From Robiginitalea biformata HTCC2501 (GTDB taxonomy: Bacteria; Bacteroidota; Bacteroidia; Flavobacteriales; Flavobacteriaceae), in contig NC_013222.1 of assembly GCF_000024125.1 (NCBI RefSeq), positions 2,148,501 to 2,212,500 of the forward strand: 64,000 nt of DNA, given 5' to 3'. The notes under the pieces are model-generated. The model was not told where the DNA came from. It saw nothing but the letters and a program-made list of their open reading frames with translations, and did no database searches. How positions within the stretch are numbered: position 1 is the stretch's first letter; the number at the start of each line of letters is the position of its first letter. Below are positions 8,467-17,787 of the stretch, one piece after another. The position numbers and the translations under genes were made by a program.

Positions 8467-10224
8467 TTACCAACCGGGGTTCTGTGTAAGAACATCGGCA
8501 CCCTGCAGGTCGATCTGACCTTGCGGGATGGGCTGGTATTCGTGCTTGCCGGCCTGGAAACTGGCACCACCAAACTTGGTGACCAGATATTGGCCTTCGT
8601 AGTTGAAATAACGATTCAGTTCCTGATCGGCAATGCCCCAGCGCACCAGGTCAAAGAAGCGGTGTCCTTCGCCTGAGAGTTCCAGCTTGCGCTCAAACCG
8701 GACGATATCCCGGGCCACATCCTGGCTGGAGAAATCGGCAGCGGAGTATTCGCTGATTACATAGTTGGCGGCATTGGCATTCGGATCGTCGTACTCCTTC
8801 ACCCAGTATTGGGAATTGGCTGCACGAGCGCGTACCTGGTTCACCAGAGCCCGAGCGGCTTCAAGGTTTCCGAGTTCCACCTCAGCTTCAGCAGCCATCA
8901 GCAGGACGTCGGCGTAACGGATGATCGTGTAGTTCATCAGGGCGTATCCCCGTGTCCAGGAGCTGGCATCTGTCAGGCTCCCTTCCTGGGAACGATAATA
9001 GATGTACTTCTTGGGGGAATACGGCCCGGCGTACGGAAAGCTCCGGATCCATGCAGATCCAGGGTGTTCAATCCAATCCAGGTAGGGAATGCCCTTCCGT
9101 CCGATGGACCAGTCGATCCGCGGGTCCAGGGGGCCGGAATCCTCAACGAAGGTCCCTTCGTCCTGTCCGTCAGTAAAGACATGCTTGTAAATATTGGCCA
9201 CTTCATTGGCGGGGTCGCTGAAGGAGTAATCCAACAGGGGCTTTCCTTCATTGGTCACCCGGAAGTGGTTTGCCAGGTCGATACTCGGCTGGAAGAACCC
9301 GCAGCAGTTACCCGGGCCATCGGGGCCGGTGTTGTACGGGTAGTTCAGGTCGTCGAAGTAATTCGCATTCTGGGTACTACCGGTGTTGTTGGCAGATTCC
9401 ACATCGAATACCGCCTCGGCGTGGTTATCGAACTCGGCATTGAAAATCTGCTGGTAGTCGTCCAGCAGCGCGTACTTCTCGCCTGTCGGGGTGGTCCCGT
9501 TGGCGATCACATCGTCAAACCAGGATTTGGCAGCGGCAAATTTCCCCTGGTAGAGGAGTGCCTTGCCCATCAGGGCCGCTGCAGCCCACTTGTTGACGCG
9601 CCCTGCGGAAGTAGTTCCCGGCAGGTTGTCGTAAGCGTATTGCAGGTCGGCTTCGATAAATGCCCAGGCATCCCCGTTGTTGGGAACCAGGGGCACTTCA
9701 GCGGCCGGTACCGTTTCATCAAATACCGGGATGTTGTTGAAGTGCTTTTTCAGGTCAAAATAATAATGGGCGCGAAGCATGCGGGCCTCCCCGGTAAGCC
9801 GGGCAAAGTCCGCTGCAGAAAGCTGGTCCTGGATCGCGGTTGCGGTGCGCACCACGTTGTTGGTCCGGCTAACGCCCTCATAACGACCCCTCCAGAGGCT
9901 ATTCAAATCTCCCTGGGTAGCGTCGTGGTCGAAGCGCTGTACCGGGTTGATGGATGAATAATCCCCGGCATCCGTCCCCTTGTTGGCGTCCCCGCCGAGG
10001 ATGGAACCGGTAACCCAGTGGTTCGGCCCTTCGAAACGGTTGCCGAACACTCCGTTCAGTGCCGCGTAGGCCCCGATCAGGAGGCCTTCAACCCCGTCCT
10101 TGGTCTGTAGCTGGGCATCCCCCAGCGAGTTCGCTGGCGCGACTTCCAGGAATTCATCACTACAGGCGCCGACCGTTAAAAGGCCTGCTGCCAGTAGCGA
10201 AGCAATAATTCTGTTTGTCTTCAT
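8467..10224 (-). CDS. susD: SusD/RagB-family nutrient-binding lipoprotein
   Basis: This outer membrane glycan-binding lipoprotein has 585 residues and works as the lid of the SusC transporter. The ATG at 10224 gives a signal peptide with a lipobox ending TVGAC followed by SDEFLEV, a typical SusD start. Upstream in-frame ATGs (10263, 10272) only add a charged extension. The N-terminal helical TPR part includes RMLRAHYYFDLKKHFNNIPV-like sequence (written without spacing as MLRAHYYFDLKKHFNNIP). The C-terminal half carries the conserved YADVLLMAAEAEVELG and RKLELSGEGHRFFDLVRWG segments of the SusD/RagB family. It sits 58 bases downstream of susC, the standard pair order. Confidence 0.96.
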   Translation of the reverse strand: MKTNRIIASLLAAGLLTVGACSDEFLEVAPANSLGDAQLQTKDGVEGLLIGAYAALNGVFGNRFEGPNHWVTGSILGGDANKGTDAGDYSSINPVQRFDHDATQGDLNSLWRGRYEGVSRTNNVVRTATAIQDQLSAADFARLTGEARMLRAHYYFDLKKHFNNIPVFDETVPAAEVPLVPNNGDAWAFIEADLQYAYDNLPGTTSAGRVNKWAAAALMGKALLYQGKFAAAKSWFDDVIANGTTPTGEKYALLDDYQQIFNAEFDNHAEAVFDVESANNTGSTQNANYFDDLNYPYNTGPDGPGNCCGFFQPSIDLANHFRVTNEGKPLLDYSFSDPANEVANIYKHVFTDGQDEGTFVEDSGPLDPRIDWSIGRKGIPYLDWIEHPGSAWIRSFPYAGPYSPKKYIYYRSQEGSLTDASSWTRGYALMNYTIIRYADVLLMAAEAEVELGNLEAARALVNQVRARAANSQYWVKEYDDPNANAANYVISEYSAADFSSQDVARDIVRFERKLELSGEGHRFFDLVRWGIADQELNRYFNYEGQYLVTKFGGASFQAGKHEYQPIPQGQIDLQGADVLTQNPGW

Positions 10225-10282
10225 AACTTTTTTTCCAAATATATTTAAAATATTTCTATTCATCTTCCTCATTCTTATAGAA

Positions 10283-13200
10283 TTACAGTCCTATGTTCAG
10301 ATTAAACAGGTAAGATGGCGTTACCGGGTAGTTACCTACGTCGATACCGAAAGTGGTATCGGCATCCCCACCAACCACCGGGTCGAGCCCGCTGTACTTG
10401 GTGATGGTCCAAACGTTGTTGGCGGATACCCCGAACTCAAGCCTTTTCAGGCCCAGGGAGTTCAGTACCTCGTCGTCGAAGCTGTACATCAGGGCAATGC
10501 GCTGCAGGCGGATGTAATCCCCGTCTTCCACATACCAGCTGTTAGCGGCACCGCTCGTAGACAGGTTGGAAGCGCTTTCCCAGATAGGTGCAGCGGCGTT
10601 GTTACCCAGTTCAGGTGTCCAGGAATTCAGTGCAGCTACCCCTTTGGCTGAACCTTCGAAGGTGCCGAAGAAATCCCGGAACCACTTGCTCATGTTGAAG
10701 ATTTCCACACCGGAAACCCAGTTCCAGAATGTGTCCAGGGACAGTTGCTTATACCGCAGGTTGATCACGGCCCCACCGCTGTATTCTGGTACAGGATCGC
10801 CCAGATACGTCCGGTCGTCCGGCGTAATTACGCCGTCCCCGTTGATATCTGCATAACGGAAGCGACCGACGCCGGCACCGTCCTGGGTAGGGGCGGCATC
10901 CACTTCGGCCTGGGAGTTAAAGTATCCGGTTACCTGGTATCCGAAATACGAGGAGAGCGGACGTCCCACCTGGTTACGCGTCGGGAAGATCCCCCGGTAA
11001 CCCGGGCCATCGAGGAACTCGATGCCCTCGGCAAAACGGACTACTTCGTTTTTCAGGAAGGAATTGTTCAGGGTAACGGTAAAGTACAGGTCTTCGGTGA
11101 GGTTGCCCCGTCCGATGATCTGGAAGTCTACCCCCTGGTTCAGCATAGCCCCAACGTTACGCGAGGGAGCCGCTGCATAGGCGCCGGTAACTGCAGGCAG
11201 CGGTACCTGGAAGAGCAGGTCTTCCGTATCCTTCTTCCACCAGTCGAGGATAATATCCACGTGGTTGTTCAGGATGGTGGCATCGAAGCCGACGTTAATC
11301 GTGGTAGAAGTTTCCCATTTTGCATCGGGGTTTCCGATACGGGAGGTGGCAAATCCTTCGTTGGCTCCACTGTTCTGACCGTCAATCGGATAAATGGTGT
11401 TTCCGATATCCAGGGCCGCCAGGGAGTACTGGTTGGCCGGGTTTACGTTGTTGGAGTTACCCATTTGTCCCCATCCCCCGCGAATTTTCAGGTCCTGGAA
11501 GATGCTTTGGTTTTCCATAAACGGCTCGGCGATCACCCGCCATGCCCCGGATACCGCAGGGAAGGTACCGTACCGGTTGTTTTCCCCGAATACGGAGGAA
11601 CCATCCCGCCGGATTACCCCGGTAACGTAGTATTTCTCGTCAAAATTATAGTCCAGTTTTCCGAAAATGGAGCTGAAATTCACCCCTTTCCGGATAAAGC
11701 TCTGTACAACCGGGCTGGTAACCGTCTGCAGGTTTACATAGTCCAGGTCCGTTGAGAAGGGGTTGATACCCGATCCCTGGATCCGGCGTCCCCTGGCAGG
11801 TGTAACCGGTGTGCTGGCGCCTTCAATGGCCTCGATACCGGCCAGCACCTTCACGCGGTGCTTCCCGAAGAGTTGATCGTAATTAATGGTGTTGGTCCAG
11901 ATCCACTGGAATCCATACTCCATTCCCTCGTTGAAGCTAAAGCTCGCCTGGGGCTCGGAATCCCCGAGGTAACGATAGTTGTAATCGCGGTTTGTAAAAG
12001 AGTTGTACTGGCCCCCGATGCTTGTGCGGAGGGTCAGTCCTTCAATCGGCGTAAGGGCGGCGTACAGGTTACCGAAAAGGTTTACGCTGAACGCGTCGTC
12101 ATTGCCGCGGTCCTGGGCCAGCCGGCGTACCGGGTTCCGCGGGTTGTTGAACCCTGCCGCCCGGGTGGAGGCGTAGCTTCCGAATTCGTCGAATACCGGG
12201 ATGATAGTCGGCATCCGGTAGGCGGAGAGGATCTCCGACTCGTCGTTGGCAATACCCAAACCGCCGTTTCCACCGGTTTGGCCGCGGACAGAGTTGTACG
12301 TGGCCTGGAAGTTCTCCCCGATCACCAACCAGGGCGTCAGGTCGAATTCCGAGTTAAAGCGGGCCGTGAAACGATCCTGCTCGTTTTCGAGCAGCACCCC
12401 GTCCAGGGACTGCATCCCAAGTCCGGCGTAGAAGCGTCCGTTCTCGTTACCCCCGCGGAACCCTACGCTGATACGCGTGGCGGGTGCCAGGCGGGTGATT
12501 TCCTTATACCAGTTAGTTCCCCGGAGATTCGGGCGGATCAAAAAGACATTTTCCGGATCGGCCTCGTAATTGGCGCGAATCTGCGCCAGGTCGATGTCGC
12601 TTTCGCTCACCCCGTTCTGCCCGTCTGCGTGCAGGTAATCCGGGAAGGTCGGCGTGGCGTTGGACCCGTACTGCGGGTGCGTATACTGAGGCGTGGTGCC
12701 TGTAGCCGCTGCGTTGTTCCGGTACGCGATATGCGTGTACTCGGCCATCTGCTGCGGGTTCAGCATTTCAGGGGAACCGGCCACGTTCGGATCGGTAACA
12801 CCCGATTGGATATTGATGTTGATTTCCGTTTTCTGGTTCCTTCTACCGGGCTTGGTGGTATAGACGATTACCCCGTTGGCGGCACGCGCCCCGTAAATGG
12901 AGGCTGCAGCAGCATCCTTAAGTACGGTGGTGGTTTCGATATCGTCCGGGTTCAGGAAGGAGATGTCGTTGATCGGCACCCCGTCAACCACATAGAGCGG
13001 TTCGTTACCGCCGAATGCCCCGAATCCGCGAACACGGATCTGGCTGGCGGTACCCGGCTGACCGTTGGTTACAACTGTCACACCGGCAACCCGACCGGCG
13101 AGCTGCTGCTCGACGTTACCGGAAGGGATGGCTGCCAGTTCTTCGGCTTTAACGATGGAAACCGCTGCGGTTGTTTCCCGTTTGGTCTCCGTGGTATACC

Positions 13201-13600
13201 CCGTGACGATTACCTCGTCCAGGGCCTGTGAGTCTTCCGCCATGGTAACATTGACGGTGGAGCGACCGTTTACGGGCACGTTCTGCGTAACATATCCCAG
13301 GTAGCTTACCACGAGGACGTCATCCCCATCGGCTTCGATAGAGAAATTCCCGTCGAAATCCGTCTGGGTTCCGCGGGTGGTACCCTGCACCACAACGTTG
13401 GCTCCGGGTAGCGGGACTCCAAAGGAATCGACAATGGTACCCGATACGGTATTCTGTATAGGTACTTCTGCTTTCGTCGATGTTTTGGAATTGGCGCGCA
13501 ATGACTGAATTCCTAAACATGAGAACATCAAAATGAACCCGAAGAAAACACCTACATACGAGTTGAGTTTCTTCGAATTCGAATCAGCGCTTCGAATCAT
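10283..13600 (-). CDS. susC: SusC/RagA-family TonB-dependent outer membrane receptor
   Basis: This outer membrane transporter has 1105 residues and imports oligosaccharides with its SusD partner, using TonB energy. A signal peptide occupies roughly residues 1-37. A carboxypeptidase-regulatory-like domain (about 50-125) follows, with VSGTIVDSFGVPLPGANVVV and DGNFSIEA. The plug domain (about 130-235) shows PLYVVDGVPINDISFLN, DIETTTVLKDAAAASIYG and ARAANGVI. The rest is a long beta barrel ending in FNLNIGL with a terminal hydrophobic residue. This is the family's full length. A LacI-type half-conserved palindrome lies 63 bases upstream, so control by a sugar-responsive repressor is plausible. 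Confidence 0.97.
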   Translation of the reverse strand: MIRSADSNSKKLNSYVGVFFGFILMFSCLGIQSLRANSKTSTKAEVPIQNTVSGTIVDSFGVPLPGANVVVQGTTRGTQTDFDGNFSIEADGDDVLVVSYLGYVTQNVPVNGRSTVNVTMAEDSQALDEVIVTGYTTETKRETTAAVSIVKAEELAAIPSGNVEQQLAGRVAGVTVVTNGQPGTASQIRVRGFGAFGGNEPLYVVDGVPINDISFLNPDDIETTTVLKDAAAASIYGARAANGVIVYTTKPGRRNQKTEININIQSGVTDPNVAGSPEMLNPQQMAEYTHIAYRNNAAATGTTPQYTHPQYGSNATPTFPDYLHADGQNGVSESDIDLAQIRANYEADPENVFLIRPNLRGTNWYKEITRLAPATRISVGFRGGNENGRFYAGLGMQSLDGVLLENEQDRFTARFNSEFDLTPWLVIGENFQATYNSVRGQTGGNGGLGIANDESEILSAYRMPTIIPVFDEFGSYASTRAAGFNNPRNPVRRLAQDRGNDDAFSVNLFGNLYAALTPIEGLTLRTSIGGQYNSFTNRDYNYRYLGDSEPQASFSFNEGMEYGFQWIWTNTINYDQLFGKHRVKVLAGIEAIEGASTPVTPARGRRIQGSGINPFSTDLDYVNLQTVTSPVVQSFIRKGVNFSSIFGKLDYNFDEKYYVTGVIRRDGSSVFGENNRYGTFPAVSGAWRVIAEPFMENQSIFQDLKIRGGWGQMGNSNNVNPANQYSLAALDIGNTIYPIDGQNSGANEGFATSRIGNPDAKWETSTTINVGFDATILNNHVDIILDWWKKDTEDLLFQVPLPAVTGAYAAAPSRNVGAMLNQGVDFQIIGRGNLTEDLYFTVTLNNSFLKNEVVRFAEGIEFLDGPGYRGIFPTRNQVGRPLSSYFGYQVTGYFNSQAEVDAAPTQDGAGVGRFRYADINGDGVITPDDRTYLGDPVPEYSGGAVINLRYKQLSLDTFWNWVSGVEIFNMSKWFRDFFGTFEGSAKGVAALNSWTPELGNNAAAPIWESASNLSTSGAANSWYVEDGDYIRLQRIALMYSFDDEVLNSLGLKRLEFGVSANNVWTITKYSGLDPVVGGDADTTFGIDVGNYPVTPSYLFNLNIGL

Positions 13601-13921
13601 AATGTTTAAGTTGTTAAGTTAGTTAAATGTTTGATTTACACTTGTTTAATTCGAGCTTGAGCCGCAAACGTTTTCGCTTGAACGTTAAAATAACCCAAAA
13701 ACAGTGTTAATATTACTAAAATTCGGCCGAACAAACCGGGGGGTCGGATGTTTTTTTATCAAAAAACTTCTAATATGTTAAAATATGGAATGATATATTG
13801 CGGATATGGAAAATGCCTATTTTCACGTAATAAGCCCTGAATTGGTACGAAATCGGGACCCGGAACCGGGCTGCGATGTACGCGAAAGCCAGGTGGGCGG
13901 TAAATATAAAACTCCAAAAAA
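13601..13921. other. Divergent AT-rich regulatory region between susC and a sugar isomerase-like gene
   Basis: This 321-base gap has no gene. It is clearly more AT-rich than its surroundings and should hold the promoters of susC (leftward) and of the gene at 13922 (rightward). It contains the operator-like site at 13663-13676. It also has a short inverted repeat at 13750-13767 (GTTTTTT, four bases, AAAAAAC). I could not find an exact TAnnTTTG box for either direction. Confidence 0.6.
13663..13676. promoter_or_regulatory. LacI-type operator-like site upstream of susC
   Basis: CGCAAACGTTTTCG is a palindrome with one mismatched pair around a central CG step. It differs at one base from the core (CGAAAACGTTTTCG) of the perfect palindrome ahead of pfkA at 29905-29920. 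AT-rich palindromes with a central CG are typical of LacI/GalR-family operators. The regulator itself is not in this window, so binding is inferred. Confidence 0.5.
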
Positions 13922-14758
13922 ATGAGACGATTTTACAAGTTATTGATACTAACCGGATTGTTATTTGTGTCCGGGGGCTTCCAGGCAGGTGCCCAGGAAT
14001 TCGGACTGCAACTCTACAGCCTCAGAAACCAGTTCAGCCAGGATGTGGAAGGTTCCCTGGCCCAAATCCGCGATTGGGGTATAACTTATATAGAAGGCGG
14101 GGGAACTTACGGGATGCCGCAGGAGGAGTTTATGCAATTGCTGGACAAATACGATTTGAAGGTAACCAGCATCGGGGCTTCTTTTGAGGAATTGGAAAAG
14201 GACCCGGCCTCCCTGATTGAAAAGGCCCGCGCCTTTGGGGCATCTTATGTTATGTGTGCCTGGATCCCGCACCGGGGCGATGCATTCGGGTTGGAGGATA
14301 CCGAAAAAGCGATAGCCGTATTCAATCGGGCAGGCCGCATCCTGGAGGAAGCCGGGCTGCAGCTGGCGTATCACGCACATGGCTACGAATTCCGGCCGCA
14401 CGGCGACGGGACCCTGTTTGACCTGATGGCGGAGCAGGCCGAGTATTTTGATTTTGAAATGGATATATACTGGGTGAAGCACGGCGGGGCCGATCCGCTG
14501 GAGCTGCTCAACCGGTATCCGGACAAGTTTGTGCTGATGCACCTCAAAGACCTGGAAAAGGGCGTCACCGGAAACACCAGCGGGCACGAAGACGTGGAAA
14601 CCAACGTGGTGTTGGGAACCGGGCAAATCGACGTGGCCGGGCTGGTGCGTCGGGGTGCCGAACTCGGGATTCAATATATGTTTATTGAGGATGAGTCGTC
14701 ACAGGTACTCGAACAGGTGCCCAAAAGCCTGGAATTCCTACGCGGGTTGAAGGACTAA
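13922..14758 (+). CDS. Secreted sugar phosphate isomerase/epimerase-like TIM-barrel protein
   Basis: This protein of 278 residues has a signal peptide (MRRFYKLLIL to QAGAQ), so it acts in the periplasm or outside. The remainder matches the xylose-isomerase-like TIM barrel (AP endonuclease family 2). Likely metal ligands are visible: His in AYHAHGYEF, Asp in FDFEMDIYW, His in LMHLKDLE and Glu in MFIEDESS. Members isomerise or epimerise sugars or cyclitols, but secreted ones in Bacteroidota have no settled substrate. It is divergent from susC, which suggests a link to the same glycan. Its stop overlaps the sulfatase stop by three bases. Confidence 0.85.
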   Translation: MRRFYKLLILTGLLFVSGGFQAGAQEFGLQLYSLRNQFSQDVEGSLAQIRDWGITYIEGGGTYGMPQEEFMQLLDKYDLKVTSIGASFEELEKDPASLIEKARAFGASYVMCAWIPHRGDAFGLEDTEKAIAVFNRAGRILEEAGLQLAYHAHGYEFRPHGDGTLFDLMAEQAEYFDFEMDIYWVKHGGADPLELLNRYPDKFVLMHLKDLEKGVTGNTSGHEDVETNVVLGTGQIDVAGLVRRGAELGIQYMFIEDESSQVLEQVPKSLEFLRGLKD

Positions 14759-16525
14759 TCGATTTTCTCCAGGACGAGCCGCTGCACATCCCAGCGGGCC
14801 CTGTCCGGAAAGGGGCCGGCCCGGAGCCGGAGTGTATCCGTCCCCTGCCGCAATTCCAGCCTACCCAGGGGCAGCTTGCGAAAATCCCTGGCATAGGATT
14901 CAATGCGCGGGACGCGGTCTTGTTCCGCACCGTAGATCTCGCTGTCAAATGCGGACCGAATTTGCGTTCCGGTCATATCGCCCCCGGACGCTATCCGTAC
15001 CGGCAGGCCGATGGCCGTTTCGGGGCAGGCGTAATAGCAGGAGATTTCATAGGTGCCGTCGGACAACACCTCCACGGGCCAGTACACCAGGCCCGCTTCA
15101 TTCTCCCATCCGGTAATGTAGCTCGCGTTCGGGTACTTGTTGCTCCTCCGCAAAGGGGGTAGTACCGTGGCGTCTCGAGCCGGCAATACTGTTCGGCCTG
15201 CCCCGGGATACCCGACGGTGAAGGGGCGCTCCGGGAAATCCTTCGGGACCTCGGATGTCAGCCAGGCCGCTTTGGCTTCCACAAGGGAATCGTATGCCTG
15301 GGGGTGCTCCCCGGATACATCGGTGGTTTGCCCGGGGTCCCTGCGCATATCGAATAACCGGTTTTCGGCATCCAGGCGAAAATCCCGCGACCGCAGGCTC
15401 AAAGCACCATTCCAATAATTGTATAAATAACCATCCCTTTGAAAATTTGGTTTCCCGAGTACTGCGGCACTCAGTCCTGCCCGTCCCAGGATGACCGGGT
15501 TTCCTGAATCCCGGACAACCCGACAAGCGTGGGGAGCAGGTCCACGCTACCGCCAAGGGAGCGGACCGGAGCCCGGCGGGAATGCTTCCTGGCCAGCTTA
15601 TCAGCAGGGGCGAGCGGACGCCTCCCTCGTCTGTACTGCCTTTCCGCCCCTTCATCCCCCCGTTCCAACGAAAACTATTGGGTCCGTTGTCCGATAAAAA
15701 GACCACGATAGTTTCCCGCCGGGTACCGGACTTTTCCAGGAATTCCACGACCTGGCCGACATTCGCATCGATGTTTTCCACCATGGCGAGGGCCGCCCGG
15801 GTGAATAGCGTGTCCTCCAGTTGCGGTTCCCGGTGCCGCATCTCCAGCGGGCGGTTTTGCAAGGCATCCCAATAGGGGTCGGGAACCTGCATCGGGCTGT
15901 GGGGCGTGTTGTGGGAGAGCACGGCCAGGAAGGGTCGCGGATCCGGGGCACCCATAAATTGGATGGCCCGGGCGGTAAGGTCGTCGGCCAGGTATCCCTC
16001 CCCCCGGACGAACTTTCCGTTATGCTCGAGCTCCGGGCTGAAATAATGGGCCCAGTGGCCGGAGGCAAATCCGTAAAATTCATCAAACCCGCGAAAGTTC
16101 GGGTGGTACGGGGGCTGCGAACCGTTGTGCCACTTGCCGAACAGGCCGGTCCTGTAACCCGCGTCACGAAAGACATCGCCCAGGGTGGGCACGCCCGGAT
16201 CCATGCGTTCTCCACCGGCGGAAGTGCTGTAAACCCCTAGCGCGGCTGCATAGCGACCCGTCAGGATTTCGGCCCGGGTAGGCGAACAAACCGGCTGGAC
16301 GTAGAACTGCTCAAAGCGCGCCCCGCTTATAGCCAGGGAGTCGAGATTCGGCGTGCGGATATTGGAATTGCCATTAATGCCCAGGTCGCCCCAACCCTGG
16401 TCATCGGTGAGGACTATAAGGATGTTCGGGGGAGGGGGGATTGGTTCGCTTTCCTCCGGGGCGCATCCCGACAGGGCAAGTATCAGGATGAAGCACCGGG
16501 CAGCCATTAATAGTGTATGCTCCAC
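14755..16525 (-). pseudogene. Sulfatase lipoprotein gene with two one-base frameshifts
   Basis: Three consecutive reading frames together encode one S1-type sulfatase. The first (from 16525) has a lipobox ending ALSGC, the metal-binding VLTDDQGWGDLG and the formylglycine motif CSPTR in QPVCSPTRAEILTGR, then SDNGPNSFRWNGGMKGRKGS. Homology leaves this frame near 15557-15559, where one extra C on the coding strand (CCC to CCCC) would restore GLRSAPLGGSVDLLPTL. It leaves the second frame near 15474, where one extra C would restore DGQDLSAAVLGKPNF. With both restored the product is 590 residues, ending in a beta-rich, carbohydrate-binding-like domain (from about SNKYPNASY). All catalytic residues I can see are intact. 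Real decay or two sequencing errors in C runs are both possible. It follows the GH130 gene by nine bases, so they form one operon. Confidence 0.85.
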
Positions 16526-16534
16526 GGCTGTAAG

Positions 16535-17626
16535 TTACAATTTTTGGTCGCTGACGGCTACCCCTACCATTGAGTCTGCCGTGCCGTAATACAGCAGCCA
16601 GCGGCCTTTATAGCGCACAAGCCCTTCGATAAATGTCGTCCCTGCCTGGTATTGTCCGCTCACCTCGTGGGGGAGGCTGGGGCAGATAAAGGGCGTTTCC
16701 AGCCGCCTTAGAAACCGGGCCGGGTTCTCCCTGCTGAAGAGCGCCTGCCCCCCGCAATAACTGCCTTCCGGGGTTTCAGAACCGGCCCCTTCACCACTCA
16801 AATTTTTACCGTTATACAGTAGCAGAATGCCGGCATCTGTGTAAAGGGCCGGGGGGCCGGGTTCTGTCAGGTGGCTGTCAAAGCGGCCGGTGGTCGGTAC
16901 AAACGGCTTGATCAGGTCGCCATTCCCATCGGTTAGCGGTGTCCAGTCCTTCCCGTCTTCTGAAGTCGCCACATTGACAAAGAGTTCGCCCCAGTACATG
17001 TAGTATTGGCCGTCGATTTTTTTGGCAACCAACCGCCCGTCGCGGAGCTCGGTTACCACCGAACCCGATTTGCTCCAATGGTCCAGAAAGGCCCCGCCAT
17101 GGGCTTCCTCGAAAACGGGCCCGTGTTTCTGCCAGTGGACCAGGTCCGGGGAGGTGGCGCTGGAGAGCCGGGCGACATCCCGGTTCCAGCTTGTGTAGAG
17201 CATCAGGTAGGTGCCGTCCTCGAGTTCAACTACCCGCGGGTCTTCCACGCCTCCGGGATAGTCCCATTGGGTATGCACCCCTGGCTGCGGGTAGAGCACG
17301 GGGTCCGGATAGCGCGTGAAATTCAACCCGTCCGTACTCCAGGCCAGGCCAATCCGCGAAGTGCGTTCCCCCAGCCGTGCCGTCGGATCGTCTTCGGCCC
17401 GAAACAGCAGAAATACCGTGTCGTTACGGACAACCGCCCCGGGGTTGAATACATCGGCCTGCTGCCAGCGGACCTCGCGTTCCGCCATGGGGCAGAAAAA
17501 GCGGGCGGTGGAATCGGGCTCCAGAATGGGGTTTTTCTCAGGTTTCTCAAAACCGAGTAGCCAGGGCTCCTGGGCCGGAAGCACAGCGCAGGAGAGGCAC
17601 ATCAGGATGAAGGAAAGTTGTTTCAT
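16535..17626 (-). CDS. Secreted glycoside hydrolase family 130-like protein
   Basis: This five-bladed beta-propeller enzyme of 363 residues has a signal peptide (MKQLSFILMC to LPAQ). It matches the GH130 family of beta-mannoside phosphorylases and hydrolases: VFNPGAV at 59-65, LFRAEDD at 74-80, GGVEDPR at 125-131 and the C-terminal YYGTADSMVGVA. GH130 members release mannose or mannose-1-phosphate from beta-mannosides. Secreted members are more often hydrolases because phosphate is scarce outside the cell. The adjacent sulfatase gene suggests that the natural glycan is sulfated. A wider assignment to GH43-like furanosidases is less likely because of the EDPR motif. Confidence 0.82.
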   Translation of the reverse strand: MKQLSFILMCLSCAVLPAQEPWLLGFEKPEKNPILEPDSTARFFCPMAEREVRWQQADVFNPGAVVRNDTVFLLFRAEDDPTARLGERTSRIGLAWSTDGLNFTRYPDPVLYPQPGVHTQWDYPGGVEDPRVVELEDGTYLMLYTSWNRDVARLSSATSPDLVHWQKHGPVFEEAHGGAFLDHWSKSGSVVTELRDGRLVAKKIDGQYYMYWGELFVNVATSEDGKDWTPLTDGNGDLIKPFVPTTGRFDSHLTEPGPPALYTDAGILLLYNGKNLSGEGAGSETPEGSYCGGQALFSRENPARFLRRLETPFICPSLPHEVSGQYQAGTTFIEGLVRYKGRWLLYYGTADSMVGVAVSDQKL

Positions 17627-17787
17627 GGTGGTACTTGGCGCTATTTTTCAGATATTCGTGTTTATCGGAAGGGCGGCTTCCAGAATTAAAGATACAATCA
17701 AATTCCATTCGCACCAGACCCCGGCCGGGATTGCCTGTAAAATAGCATCGGGACCTGCGCATGCCGCAAAACCAAAATTAAACGACC

